A stretch of 64,000 bases of DNA from Bacillota bacterium (GTDB lineage Bacteria > Bacillota > Clostridia > Clostridiales > Clostridiaceae): the NCBI GenBank assembly GCA_023445445.1, contig JAEXLD010000022.1:1-64000 (forward strand), written 5' to 3'. Each line of letters begins with the position of its first letter. Position 1 is the first letter of the stretch. The notes beneath the pieces are model-generated. The model did not search any database. It was given only the letters and a program-made list of their open reading frames with translations, and was not told where the DNA came from. A program made the position numbers and the translations under genes. This document shows positions 16,810 through 25,287 of this stretch, one piece after another.

Positions 16810-17109
16810 TTAATCCTCCTCTACTGTAAGCTTAAAGGGAAATCCCTCTTCTCTTGCCATTGAAATAGCTTTATTTTTCTTTGTAACAGCTATATCATAA
16901 GTATAAACTCCTGCTATCCCTTTACCTGTGTTATGAACTTCCATCATAATCTTATTAGCTTCTTCAAAGTTCTTATTAAAAATAATATTTAAAATAGCAA
17001 CTACAAATTCCATAGTTGTAAAATCATCATTATACATAATTACCTTATATTTTTTTGGTTCTTTGGCTTTAATGTATGCTTTTTCTATTACTTTTGAATT
17101 AGTTTCCAA
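16810..17109 (-). CDS. clpS: Clp adaptor protein ClpS
   Basis: 99 residues. The ClpS core is plain: YKVIMYNDDFTTMEFVV, with the N-degron pocket residues, then MMEVHNTGKGIAGVYTYDIA. It delivers N-end-rule substrates to ClpA. The start is TTG at 17109 with GGAGGAG about 6 nt upstream. It is co-transcribed with clpA. The region upstream to 17286 is a divergent promoter region shared with the plus-strand poly-Asn gene. Confidence 0.95.
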   Translation of the reverse strand: METNSKVIEKAYIKAKEPKKYKVIMYNDDFTTMEFVVAILNIIFNKNFEEANKIMMEVHNTGKGIAGVYTYDIAVTKKNKAISMAREEGFPFKLTVEED

Positions 17110-17286
17110 AACAACTCCTCCATTTTTCCTTTTGATTATATAATGAAGAAAAAAAATCCTTATTTGATATTCATTATATATTATATTGTATTTAGTTGCA
17201 AAGTACTATCATTTGATATGTGCTATTATTATATTTTTATGTAACTAATATTTTTAGAATCATATAATATATTGAGGTGATAAGTC

Positions 17287-17734
<448 letters not shown>

Positions 17735-17736
<2 letters not shown>

Positions 17737-17769
17737 AAGGGCTGCAATTTATAATTCCAGTCCTTTTTT
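17735..17769 (+). terminator. Terminator of the poly-Asn gene
   Basis: AAAAGGGCTG/CAGTCCTTTT stem (one G-T pair), 13-nt loop, ending in a T-run. It overlaps the stop codon. Confidence 0.85.
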
Positions 17770-17820
17770 ATAAATTAAATAATAAGAAGAGTAAATGAAT
17801 AACCACTTACCCTCTTAGTA

Positions 17821-18394
17821 CTATTTTATTTCCATAGTTCCTGTTATTTTTGAACCTTCATCTATATGAAATGAATTTTTTTCTTCTTCATTAATAAAAT
17901 ATATATTTCCTTCTATTGTAGTACCTTCTATATTTACTTCTTTATCTTCTATATAAAGATCTCCTTTAATAGTTCCACCTTCTATTTTAGTATTTTCATC
18001 TTTTATTGTTAGTTTAGGTACTGTTAAAGTGTAATCTGCTATTTTTTCCTTATTTTCATTTGTATTATATAGAGCAACTACTCTTGAAGTATCATCCATT
18101 TTATTTGGGTTTTATTTATTAGGTTTTTTAAAACCTGAATTCAAAACTATTTCTTTAGAAGTTGCTACATCATTTTCTAATATGATTATCCAACTTTCAT
18201 TAACAGCTCTAATTAACTTTTCTTCATCTGTTACTCTTGATGGTGACGTTACTACATCAACATTTTCTTTATTTTTTTGAATCATTACTTTCTTTAGTAT
18301 TAGGCGTTGTTTCATTTATATCTTTAGATTTTCCGCACCCAACAAATAATAGAGCTCCTATAGTAAAAGGTAATATTAATGATTTGAATTTCAT
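17821..18394 (-). pseudogene. Lipoprotein gene broken by a frameshift and an in-frame stop
   Basis: The gene starts at ATG 18394 with AGGAGG 8 nt upstream and encodes a lipoprotein signal (MKFKSLILPF, lipobox FVGC). After about 40 codons an A7 run (18272-18278 on the plus strand as T7) throws it out of frame and TAA follows at 18269-18271. Removing one A restores the frame that reads on through DVVTSPSRVTDEEKL. That frame meets a second stop, TAA at 18112-18114, and then continues in the same frame to 17821 with Gly/Ile-rich repeats (KIEGGTIKGDLYIE, IEGTTIEGNIYF) like polymer-forming, bactofilin-type beta repeats. Two separate lesions argue for a decayed gene. Confidence 0.75.
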
Positions 18395-18459
18395 ATTGAA
18401 ATCCTCCTAACTTTTAATCATTAATAATTTTCCAATATTCATATAAAATATTTATAATT

Positions 18460-18618
18460 TTATTTAATTCCTGTTGCTAAATATATTAATAATATTAAGC
18501 TTATAATTGCACAAATATTAGTAGCAGCAACAGCTTTTCTTTTTTTTACTTTTTCATCATCCTTATTTTCAGTAGTATAACTAAATAAATGTGTAAGTTT
18601 ATATAAAATTTCTTTCAT
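18460..18618 (-). CDS. Small single-helix membrane protein
   Basis: 52 residues. A charged N-terminal half (LTHLFSYTTENKDDEKVKKRK) precedes one hydrophobic helix (ICAIISLILLIYLATG) at the C-terminus. AGGAG lies 8 nt before the ATG at 18618. It is not a recognised family. It lies between the PTS EIIC gene and the broken lipoprotein gene, all in the same direction. Confidence 0.55.
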   Translation of the reverse strand: MKEILYKLTHLFSYTTENKDDEKVKKRKAVAATNICAIISLILLIYLATGIK

Positions 18619-18640
18619 AATAGCAACTCCTAACTATTAT

Positions 18641-18674
18641 AGAAAAAGGATAGCATATTAACTACCCCTTTTCT
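18641..18674 (-). terminator. Possible terminator after the PTS EIIC gene
   Basis: A 13-bp stem AGAAAAGGGGTAG/CTATCCTTTTTCT with two G-T pairs. The only T-run lies within the right arm, so strength is uncertain. Confidence 0.45.
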
Positions 18675-18710
18675 ATTTATTTTAATATTATTATTTATAG
18701 ACTATTTTAT

Positions 18711-20054
18711 TTAAGCCATTGCAGCTACTGCCTCAGATTTTTCAAGTTCTAAGTTCTTCTTGTCAGCGTACATTACAAATGGCAAGTAAATAAATACAGA
18801 AACTGCAATGTTAATTAGTGCTACAACTGCTCCTTGCCATTGTCCAGTTGCTAAGAATGCTGATATTACTGGAGGAGTAGTCCATGGAACTACTGCTGAT
18901 GCTGGAGCAACAAATCCAATTACACTAAAGAAGTAAGCTATACATGCTGATACCATTGGTGCTGCTATGAATGGAATTATATAAATAGGATTTAAAACTA
19001 TTGGTAATCCAAAAATAACTGGCTCGTTTATATTAAAGAATGCTGGTCCTGTTGCAACATTTCTAATTGACTTATTAACAGCACTCTTTGAATTAATTAT
19101 CATAGCTATCATTAATGCTGCTGTTATTCCTGATCCACCAAGGTTAACATATGAATCTAAGAATTGACTGTTTATAATATTAACTCCTTGAGTTTCTCCT
19201 GCTGCTATAGCTGCCATATTTTCAGCTGTTAAAGCAAGGAATATAGAATTTATAACAGGTGCTAATATATTTGATCCATGTAATCCAAAGAACCATAAAA
19301 TTTGTTGTATTAATATTAATCCTAATAATACTGGTAAAGAATTTGCAAGTCCCATTAAAGGTTTTGAAATTAAATTATATACATGTAAATAAACTTCTGC
19401 ATATCCAAATGCATCACAAATTGCAAATACAATTCCCACTAAAGTTAATGTGATCATAGTTGGTAATAAAGCAGAGAATGATCTTGATACAGCTGGTGGT
19501 ACTCCATCTGGTAACTTAATAACTAATTTTTTATTTTGAGCTAACTTAGCAAATATTGTACCTGTAATTAAGGTAACAATTAATATAGTAATTAGTCCTG
19601 AAGGTCCAAGCCATTTTGTAAATAATCCTGGTTCCCATCCAAGTGTTCCTGCATCAAATCCACCCCAAGTAACTGGTGCTTTATATGCAAACATATTTGT
19701 TAATATTAAGCTTGATGCTAATGTAACTAACCCTGTTGCAAATCCATCTACATCATATGATTTACCTAATGCATACCCAATAGATATTGCTGTAAATAAT
19801 CCCATTAAGAACATTGATCCGCCATAAACATTTAAAGCTATTACATCTAACCAATGTAATGGTTGTCCTGCTGCAAACAAATCTTTAACTGATTGAATCG
19901 GAAAATTGTGAATTAAAAGACCGAAGGAACCAATTATCATAAGTGGCATTATTGTAGCAAAACCATCACGAATAGCTACTAAGTGTCTTTGAGCACCTAT
20001 CTTTGATGCTACTGGAACAATGTATCGTTCCATAAAGTTCATGAATTTTTCCAT
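18711..20054 (-). CDS. PTS system lactose/cellobiose-family EIIC component
   Basis: 447 residues, eight to ten membrane helices, the sugar-translocating permease of a Lac-family phosphotransferase system. Recognisable segments are the N-terminal MEKFMNFMERYIVPVASKIG, GLHGSNILAPVINS and FFNINEPVIFGLPIVLNP. GGGGG precedes the ATG. The EIIC gene is set apart from EIIB, EIIA and the hydrolase by a terminator and has its own sigma-54 promoter. The sugar cannot be read from EIIC alone; the neighbouring MupG-like gene points to a muramyl or other amino-sugar disaccharide. Confidence 0.93.
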   Translation of the reverse strand: MEKFMNFMERYIVPVASKIGAQRHLVAIRDGFATIMPLMIIGSFGLLIHNFPIQSVKDLFAAGQPLHWLDVIALNVYGGSMFLMGLFTAISIGYALGKSYDVDGFATGLVTLASSLILTNMFAYKAPVTWGGFDAGTLGWEPGLFTKWLGPSGLITILIVTLITGTIFAKLAQNKKLVIKLPDGVPPAVSRSFSALLPTMITLTLVGIVFAICDAFGYAEVYLHVYNLISKPLMGLANSLPVLLGLILIQQILWFFGLHGSNILAPVINSIFLALTAENMAAIAAGETQGVNIINSQFLDSYVNLGGSGITAALMIAMIINSKSAVNKSIRNVATGPAFFNINEPVIFGLPIVLNPIYIIPFIAAPMVSACIAYFFSVIGFVAPASAVVPWTTPPVISAFLATGQWQGAVVALINIAVSVFIYLPFVMYADKKNLELEKSEAVAAMA

Positions 20055-20210
20055 TTAAAAATCCCCCTTAATTTTTGTTTTACTGATTACTCCTAAAGAT
20101 TTGTATTAATGATTTCATTGGAAAGAGCTCTCAGTTAATAATTTGTAAAATTTAAAATCCTTTACATCGAAAATTGTAAAAGTTTTATTTATTTTTACAA
20201 TTTTATATAG

Positions 20211-20227
20211 AGCAATTTGCATGCCAA
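20211..20227 (-). promoter_or_regulatory. Sigma-54 (-24/-12) promoter of the EIIC gene
   Basis: Minus strand TTGGCATGCAAATTGCT matches the consensus TTGGCACGN4TTGCT at 16 of 17 positions, with correct spacing of the GG and GC doublets. Confidence 0.88.
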
Positions 20228-20310
20228 CTTTATTTTTTATTTTAAAATAGCTTAACCCTTGATATATAAGGGTTTCAAAATTTGTTTTTTACACACTTAT
20301 ATTTTTAAAA

Positions 20311-20331
20311 TTGTGTAATAAAATTACACAA
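20311..20331. promoter_or_regulatory. Activator-binding inverted repeat upstream of the EIIC sigma-54 promoter
   Basis: TTGTGTAAT-AAA-ATTACACAA, a perfect 9-bp inverted repeat centred about 95 bp upstream of the -24 element. The same TGTGTAAT/ATTACACA arms occur before the EIIB promoter, so it is the likely site of the LevR-type activator. Confidence 0.7.
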
Positions 20332-20425
20332 TCATTTCAAAAAAGAATTTGTGTAAAAATATTTGTTAATAATCTTTTTAAAAGGATTTAAGATGACTAT
20401 TATTAATATTTCCTATAGAAAATAA

Positions 20426-20451
20426 AAAATTCTGGTTTTCACCAGAATTTT
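20426..20451 (-). terminator. Terminator of the EIIB-EIIA-MupG operon
   Basis: Perfect 11-bp stem AAAATTCTGGT/ACCAGAATTTT, loop of 4, followed on the minus strand by a T-run. Confidence 0.9.
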
Positions 20452-20470
20452 TAACACTAAATATTAAATA

Positions 20471-21562
20471 TTACTCTTTAATTTTAAATGAAAACTTACT
20501 CCATGGTTTAATGTAGTCTAATAAAAATATTTCATCATCTACAACTTTTCCTACTACATTTGTTTTTCCTGTATTTTTCATATCCTTTAAAGCTAATTGT
20601 AATTCACCTGCATATCTAGTGTATAAATCTGTATCAATTAATATATCTCCTCTTTTTATATCAACCACATTATATGGTGGAAAGCTTTCTTCTTTATACT
20701 TTACCCTACTTTGAGTACTTCTTGCCATATATTCTGAAGAATCTCCTCTATTAAAATGAAATTCATCTAAGAGGATTTTTTTATCTAAATCCCTAATGTC
20801 ATCAATTAGCTCAACGCTAAATTCTAACATTTCCATATTTATTTTGCTTAATGCTTTTAGTTCTTCTTCTGATGCGAAGGCATTTGCAATAATAACATCA
20901 TCTATTAACCCAGTTGCAAATAAATGCTTTGCTTGTACTTCTATAGGTAAATCTCTATGAAACTCTAATGTACATAATCCCTCTGAAACTGGCCATGGAC
21001 CAAATTTTGCTGATGGAGAATTTACAAAAGCAGCCGTTCTTATGCCTAAGTCCTTAAATTGCTTACTTGAAGATATAAAGTTATCATAAGATAATCCTGT
21101 ATAAATATGAGGATAGAAATTATGACATCCATATATATTATTTACATTTGATTTATATGAAATTATATTATCAACATACTTAGTGCCATTGCTAATATTT
21201 AATTCTATTTTTAAGCCATATTCATTATAAGTCATAACTGATTCTTCATAGCCACTAAACCCCATATCTAACCTTATACCTGAAAGCCCCATATCTTTAA
21301 ATACCTTCAAATCAAATATTGATGCATTTAGCTTTTTGAACACTACTGGATCTATATCTGCAATAACTTCCATATTGTTTTCATTAGCTACCTTCAATAT
21401 TTCTTTAAATTCCCTTAAAGTTTCTTCTATATTTTTATCTGTTGCTGATATTAAGCATGTAAATATTCTTTTAAACCCATATTTATATGCTAAGTTAATA
21501 TAGTCTTTAATTTCTTCTATAGTTGAATTATTAAGATATATTGAAATACCTAATCTATGCAT
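20471..21562 (-). CDS. MupG-like (DUF871) 6-phospho-N-acetylmuramidase family protein
   Basis: 363 residues: a TIM-barrel N-terminal domain starting LGISIYLNNST, with IRLDMGFSG and CHNFYPH segments, and a C-terminal cyclophilin-like domain (RGDILIDTDLYTRYAGELQLAL). DUF871 members include MupG of Staphylococcus aureus, which cleaves MurNAc-6-phosphate-GlcNAc after PTS uptake. The ATG at 21562 lies 8-9 nt after GAGGTGG and overlaps the end of the EIIA gene by 8 bases. Position in a PTS operon supports a role as intracellular phospho-disaccharide hydrolase; the exact substrate is inferred. Confidence 0.85.
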   Translation of the reverse strand: MHRLGISIYLNNSTIEEIKDYINLAYKYGFKRIFTCLISATDKNIEETLREFKEILKVANENNMEVIADIDPVVFKKLNASIFDLKVFKDMGLSGIRLDMGFSGYEESVMTYNEYGLKIELNISNGTKYVDNIISYKSNVNNIYGCHNFYPHIYTGLSYDNFISSSKQFKDLGIRTAAFVNSPSAKFGPWPVSEGLCTLEFHRDLPIEVQAKHLFATGLIDDVIIANAFASEEELKALSKINMEMLEFSVELIDDIRDLDKKILLDEFHFNRGDSSEYMARSTQSRVKYKEESFPPYNVVDIKRGDILIDTDLYTRYAGELQLALKDMKNTGKTNVVGKVVDDEIFLLDYIKPWSKFSFKIKE

Positions 21563-21875
21563 TTTTGCATTCCACCTCACTTAATCTTTCATGTAAATCT
21601 ATAATTTCTTCTGCTAAGTCTTTTACTACTATAGATGTCATTAAATGATCTTGAGCATGAACTAATAATAAAGATACTTCTGTCTTATTACCAGCTGCTT
21701 CTCCTTGTATTAAACTAGTTTGCGTCCCATGGGCATTCCCTAAAGTGTCCTTACACTTCTCTATTAAGTTTCTTGCTTCATCAATTTGTCCATTTTTAGC
21801 ACATTGCATAGCCTCCATTGCATAACTTCTAGCTTCTCCACTAAAAATGATTAAATCCATTATAATTTTTTCCAT
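21555..21875 (-). CDS. PTS system lactose/cellobiose-family EIIA component
   Basis: 106 residues, the all-helical EIIA of the Lac family. The phosphorylated His lies in LLLVHAQDHLMTS, and the SGEARSYAMEAMQCAKNG segment is typical. It passes phosphate from HPr to EIIB in the cytoplasm. GGGGTG lies 6 nt before the ATG. It is the second gene of the EIIB-EIIA-MupG operon and is translationally coupled to the hydrolase. Confidence 0.95.
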   Translation of the reverse strand: MEKIIMDLIIFSGEARSYAMEAMQCAKNGQIDEARNLIEKCKDTLGNAHGTQTSLIQGEAAGNKTEVSLLLVHAQDHLMTSIVVKDLAEEIIDLHERLSEVECKNA

Positions 21876-21899
21876 CGGTTACACCCCTTTTTATTTCTG

Positions 21900-22208
21900 C
21901 TATTTGTTTATCATTGATAGTGCATGTTTTAAAACTTTTTCTCCATTCATTGTTCCATAATCAACTGTATTTATTACTTCTACAGGTATTCCCAAAGGTT
22001 CAAACTTAGTTTTCATTTTATTTAATAAAAATCTAACTTGAGGTCCTAATAATAATACATCTATTTCATTTTCATGCTTTTTTAATTCTGCTTCCCCTAC
22101 AGCTTTAATACTACATTCTATTCCTTGTGCTTCTGCAGCTGATTGCATTTTTGATACTAATAATGATGTAGACATACCAGCTGAACAAACTAATAATATT
22201 CTTTTCAT
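21900..22208 (-). CDS. PTS system lactose/cellobiose-family EIIB component
   Basis: 102 residues. It begins MKRILLVCSAGMSTSLL, whose Cys is the phosphorylated residue, and contains DVLLLGPQVRFLL, typical of CelA-like EIIB. It transfers phosphate to the sugar during EIIC-mediated uptake. AGGAGG precedes the ATG. It is the first gene of the operon, about 45 bp downstream of a sigma-54 promoter. Confidence 0.95.
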   Translation of the reverse strand: MKRILLVCSAGMSTSLLVSKMQSAAEAQGIECSIKAVGEAELKKHENEIDVLLLGPQVRFLLNKMKTKFEPLGIPVEVINTVDYGTMNGEKVLKHALSMINK

Positions 22209-22251
22209 TTCATTACCTCCTATTTATGTAACTAATTACACTATATTTAAT

Positions 22252-22268
22252 AGCAATTTCCATGCCAA
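22252..22268 (-). promoter_or_regulatory. Sigma-54 (-24/-12) promoter of the EIIB-EIIA-MupG operon
   Basis: Minus strand TTGGCATGGAAATTGCT, almost identical to the EIIC promoter and matching the sigma-54 consensus with correct spacing. Confidence 0.9.
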
Positions 22269-22351
22269 CTTTTTATTCTATTAATCACATTAATAAAAAC
22301 TGCTTAAAGCCCTGTATTTCTCTAATTATAATGGATTATTTTTTTATTTCC

Positions 22352-22376
22352 TGTGTGTAATAATAAATTACACACA
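22352..22376. promoter_or_regulatory. Activator-binding inverted repeat upstream of the EIIB sigma-54 promoter
   Basis: TGTGTGTAAT-AATAA-ATTACACACA, perfect 10-bp arms, centred about 97 bp upstream of the -24 element. It shares its arms with the repeat at 20311-20331. Confidence 0.72.
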
Positions 22377-22405
22377 ATAATTATACTAGATTTTGACTCA
22401 TATTT

Positions 22406-25132
22406 TTACACAGATATTTTATTATTAATTATCATCTTAACTATATGAGCTAATTCATTTTCACCAACATTGATATTATATCTTTCTTCTAGTAATTTTA
22501 AACATTGCTTAATTAGAATAAACTCCCTACTATTAGAATGTCTAAATTCATTTAACATAACAAATGGTGTCTCTTTGCCTCCTTTTTTTAATTTATCTAT
22601 AAGGAAGCAAATATGAATTAATATTCCTATTTTTACATCATGAATTAATTTTATATTTAGATGTTCCTCAATTTTATATAGAGTTTCTCTTATATCAGAA
22701 ACTAATTTATAAGAATCTATAGATTCAATTTGTTTTTCCATACTTTCAATTATTTTATAATATTCTTCTTCTTGCTTAATAAGATCTTCTAAATCTTCTA
22801 TTCCATCTCCTGAAAGTATATCTGCTGCTGATATAAATGGAATATTAGGAAAATAAGTATTAAGTACACCTACAATAGCTAAAATATTATATTTTTTCTT
22901 TAGAGATTCAATATTCGTATAAAAATCATCCTTATCTAAAATATTTAAAGCATATATTTTTATATTATCATTGATATTATTTTCTATTATTTCTTTAAGT
23001 CTTTGAGCTGAACCATCTCCAGTAAAACATGAAGTTACTATAATATTCTCTTTTCTCTCTATTTTTACACTTGCTCCTTGAATTCCATATTTCTTTATTC
23101 CTATACAAGAATCATATATCTCATTTATAGATCTTCCATTTAAAGCTTTTCTCCCTGCTTCAATTACTAGTAATGTTGTAACCATATCAACAGTTTTTAC
23201 ATTTATATCTGTTTCATCTTTTATCATATCAGAAAAATTTGTTAATGAACCCATATCTACCAATAACATTACACCTTTACCATTATTAAGACTCTTGATT
23301 TTCTCAAGTGCAATTTTATACATATCTTCAGCCTTCATACTAAGAGGCATATCTAAAGCTTTCACATAATCTTCACCAATTAATGAATTTGCAACCTCTA
23401 CCATGGATGATGCTGTTGAATGTCCATGCATTATTACTAAAACTCCAACTTTCTCTTCTTTTCCATTATCTTTTTTGTATGGATTACTTGCTAGAAACAT
23501 TGTGATATATCCAATTTCATCTAATGGAACTTCAATTCCAAATTTTTCATCTATTATACTTGCAACTTCCATAGAAACTATAAACTCTCTAGCATATTCA
23601 CCTCTTATAAAATTCAATTTAGGATGGAAAATTTTAATTCCCTTTTTAATTCTCTCAATACTTCCTTGAATATGAAGTGCTAATCCGAAATATACCTTTT
23701 CATCAAAATCTCTATTTAGTTTTTTAGAAGCATATAGTAATATTTCTTCAACAACATCTACTATATCTACATCTACAATCTTAGAAATTTCTTCTTTTCT
23801 ATACTTTTCTGGCAAATCCCTAATGTATTTTCTAAAATATTTTTCAATATCTATATTTAAAATTTCATCAATTTCTTTTTCTTCTATTCCATCACTTTTT
23901 AACTCTTCTATCTTTTGTTCTATCCTATCATAGAACATTACACCTTCTTTAATTTCCTCTAAACCCGCTTCATCTTCTAATAAGTTTATCTTGTTTTTAT
24001 TTGAAAATTTAAGAACATCTCCCATATTGCTTAGTATTTCGTCTACTTCATCTCTATGATTTTGAAGCTTCATAAGTCCCATTTTAACTCTTTGAGGTAA
24101 GTCCTCTTGTTCTAAAAATATATAATCCTTATTTTTAGCTTTATACCTTAAAAATGCCCTAGCACAAGACAGTTGAATATCACTTTTTAATTGCCCTATA
24201 TTATTAGGACAGTCATATAAAAGGAATGATGTTAAGGCACTTTTATTTATATAAATACTTTTCTGAACTCTTTGTGATTCATTTTCTATAAAATCTCTTA
24301 ATAAATAGTACCTTTCCTTAATTGTTTTTTCTTTTAAGGCTGGTAAGGTAATTACCATTGGTACTCTCCTTGTGAAGGTTTTCAATAAAAATGATTTTGG
24401 ATCTTCTGTAGTTGCTGCTATAATTTGAACTTCTGCATGTACTACTTTTTCTGTATCTCCTAAGGCTCTAAAATATCCCTTATCTATATAAGTAAATAAC
24501 ATCTCTTGACCTTGAGGAGATAACCTATGGATTTCATCTAAAAATAAAATTCCACCATCAGCTTTTTTAAGTAATCCTTCTCTATCAGAATCTGCTCCTG
24601 TATATGCACCTTTTTTAACTCCAAAAATTTGTGCCATAACTAATTGTGGATTATCTGCATAATCTGCACAATTAAATCTTATAAAGGGAGCTGTTTCATT
24701 AATAACCTTTGACTCAATTGCAAAATTATACATAGCTTCTGCAAACATTGATTTACCTACTCCTGTTTCGCCTAATATTAAAGTGTGTAAGCCTCTTGGC
24801 GGATATAATATTGCAGCTTTTGCTTGCTGAATTGGCATTTGCAGGCTATATTTGGAACCTACCAATGTATCAAGAGTATTTCTATTTATCTCTTTTTTCT
24901 TTCCATAATTATCTGATTGTTTATTTTTTTTATTCTTATCTACACAACTATACTTAACAGGATGCCCTTCACTTTTATTAACCATACCATCTTTAAATAA
25001 TTGATTTAGATATCTGCTTACATTAGCTCTATCTAAGTTCATAAAGCTACTAAGTTCACTTGCAGTTACGCCTTCATTTTTTTCTAATTCTAATTCCTTT
25101 AAAGCACCATGAACCTCTTTTATTTTACTCAT
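22406..25132 (-). CDS. LevR-type sigma-54-dependent PTS regulator
   Basis: 908 residues. Order: winged HTH (about 1-60, SSFMNLDRANVSRYLNQLF), AAA+ sigma-54 activator domain with Walker A GETGVGKS (about 121-128) and the sigma-54 contact loop GAYTGA (about 175-180), a PRD, an EIIA-mannose-like domain (VIMHGHSTASS), and a second PRD at the C-terminus. PRD phosphorylation by the PTS normally sets activity. I chose ATG 25132 because AAGGAGG lies 5 nt upstream, discarding an ATG at 25165. It ends 30 bp before one activator repeat and must drive the two sigma-54 promoters nearby. Confidence 0.93.
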   Translation of the reverse strand: MSKIKEVHGALKELELEKNEGVTASELSSFMNLDRANVSRYLNQLFKDGMVNKSEGHPVKYSCVDKNKKNKQSDNYGKKKEINRNTLDTLVGSKYSLQMPIQQAKAAILYPPRGLHTLILGETGVGKSMFAEAMYNFAIESKVINETAPFIRFNCADYADNPQLVMAQIFGVKKGAYTGADSDREGLLKKADGGILFLDEIHRLSPQGQEMLFTYIDKGYFRALGDTEKVVHAEVQIIAATTEDPKSFLLKTFTRRVPMVITLPALKEKTIKERYYLLRDFIENESQRVQKSIYINKSALTSFLLYDCPNNIGQLKSDIQLSCARAFLRYKAKNKDYIFLEQEDLPQRVKMGLMKLQNHRDEVDEILSNMGDVLKFSNKNKINLLEDEAGLEEIKEGVMFYDRIEQKIEELKSDGIEEKEIDEILNIDIEKYFRKYIRDLPEKYRKEEISKIVDVDIVDVVEEILLYASKKLNRDFDEKVYFGLALHIQGSIERIKKGIKIFHPKLNFIRGEYAREFIVSMEVASIIDEKFGIEVPLDEIGYITMFLASNPYKKDNGKEEKVGVLVIMHGHSTASSMVEVANSLIGEDYVKALDMPLSMKAEDMYKIALEKIKSLNNGKGVMLLVDMGSLTNFSDMIKDETDINVKTVDMVTTLLVIEAGRKALNGRSINEIYDSCIGIKKYGIQGASVKIERKENIIVTSCFTGDGSAQRLKEIIENNINDNIKIYALNILDKDDFYTNIESLKKKYNILAIVGVLNTYFPNIPFISAADILSGDGIEDLEDLIKQEEEYYKIIESMEKQIESIDSYKLVSDIRETLYKIEEHLNIKLIHDVKIGILIHICFLIDKLKKGGKETPFVMLNEFRHSNSREFILIKQCLKLLEERYNINVGENELAHIVKMIINNKISV

Positions 25133-25229
25133 AGTATCCTCCTTATCCAATGTAAACTTATTCATTTATACATTTTAACATATATTATTTCTTTATACAT
25201 CAATAAGATTTTTATAAATAAAAAATAAG

Positions 25230-25245
25230 GGCTGCCTAAGCAGCC
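25230..25245 (-). terminator. Terminator of copA
   Basis: GGCTGC/GCAGCC stem, 4-nt loop, followed on the minus strand by CTTATTTTTTATTT. Confidence 0.8.
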
Positions 25246-25287
25246 TGTAATTAATTATTTTAAATTTGAAATTAAGAAATAATAATT

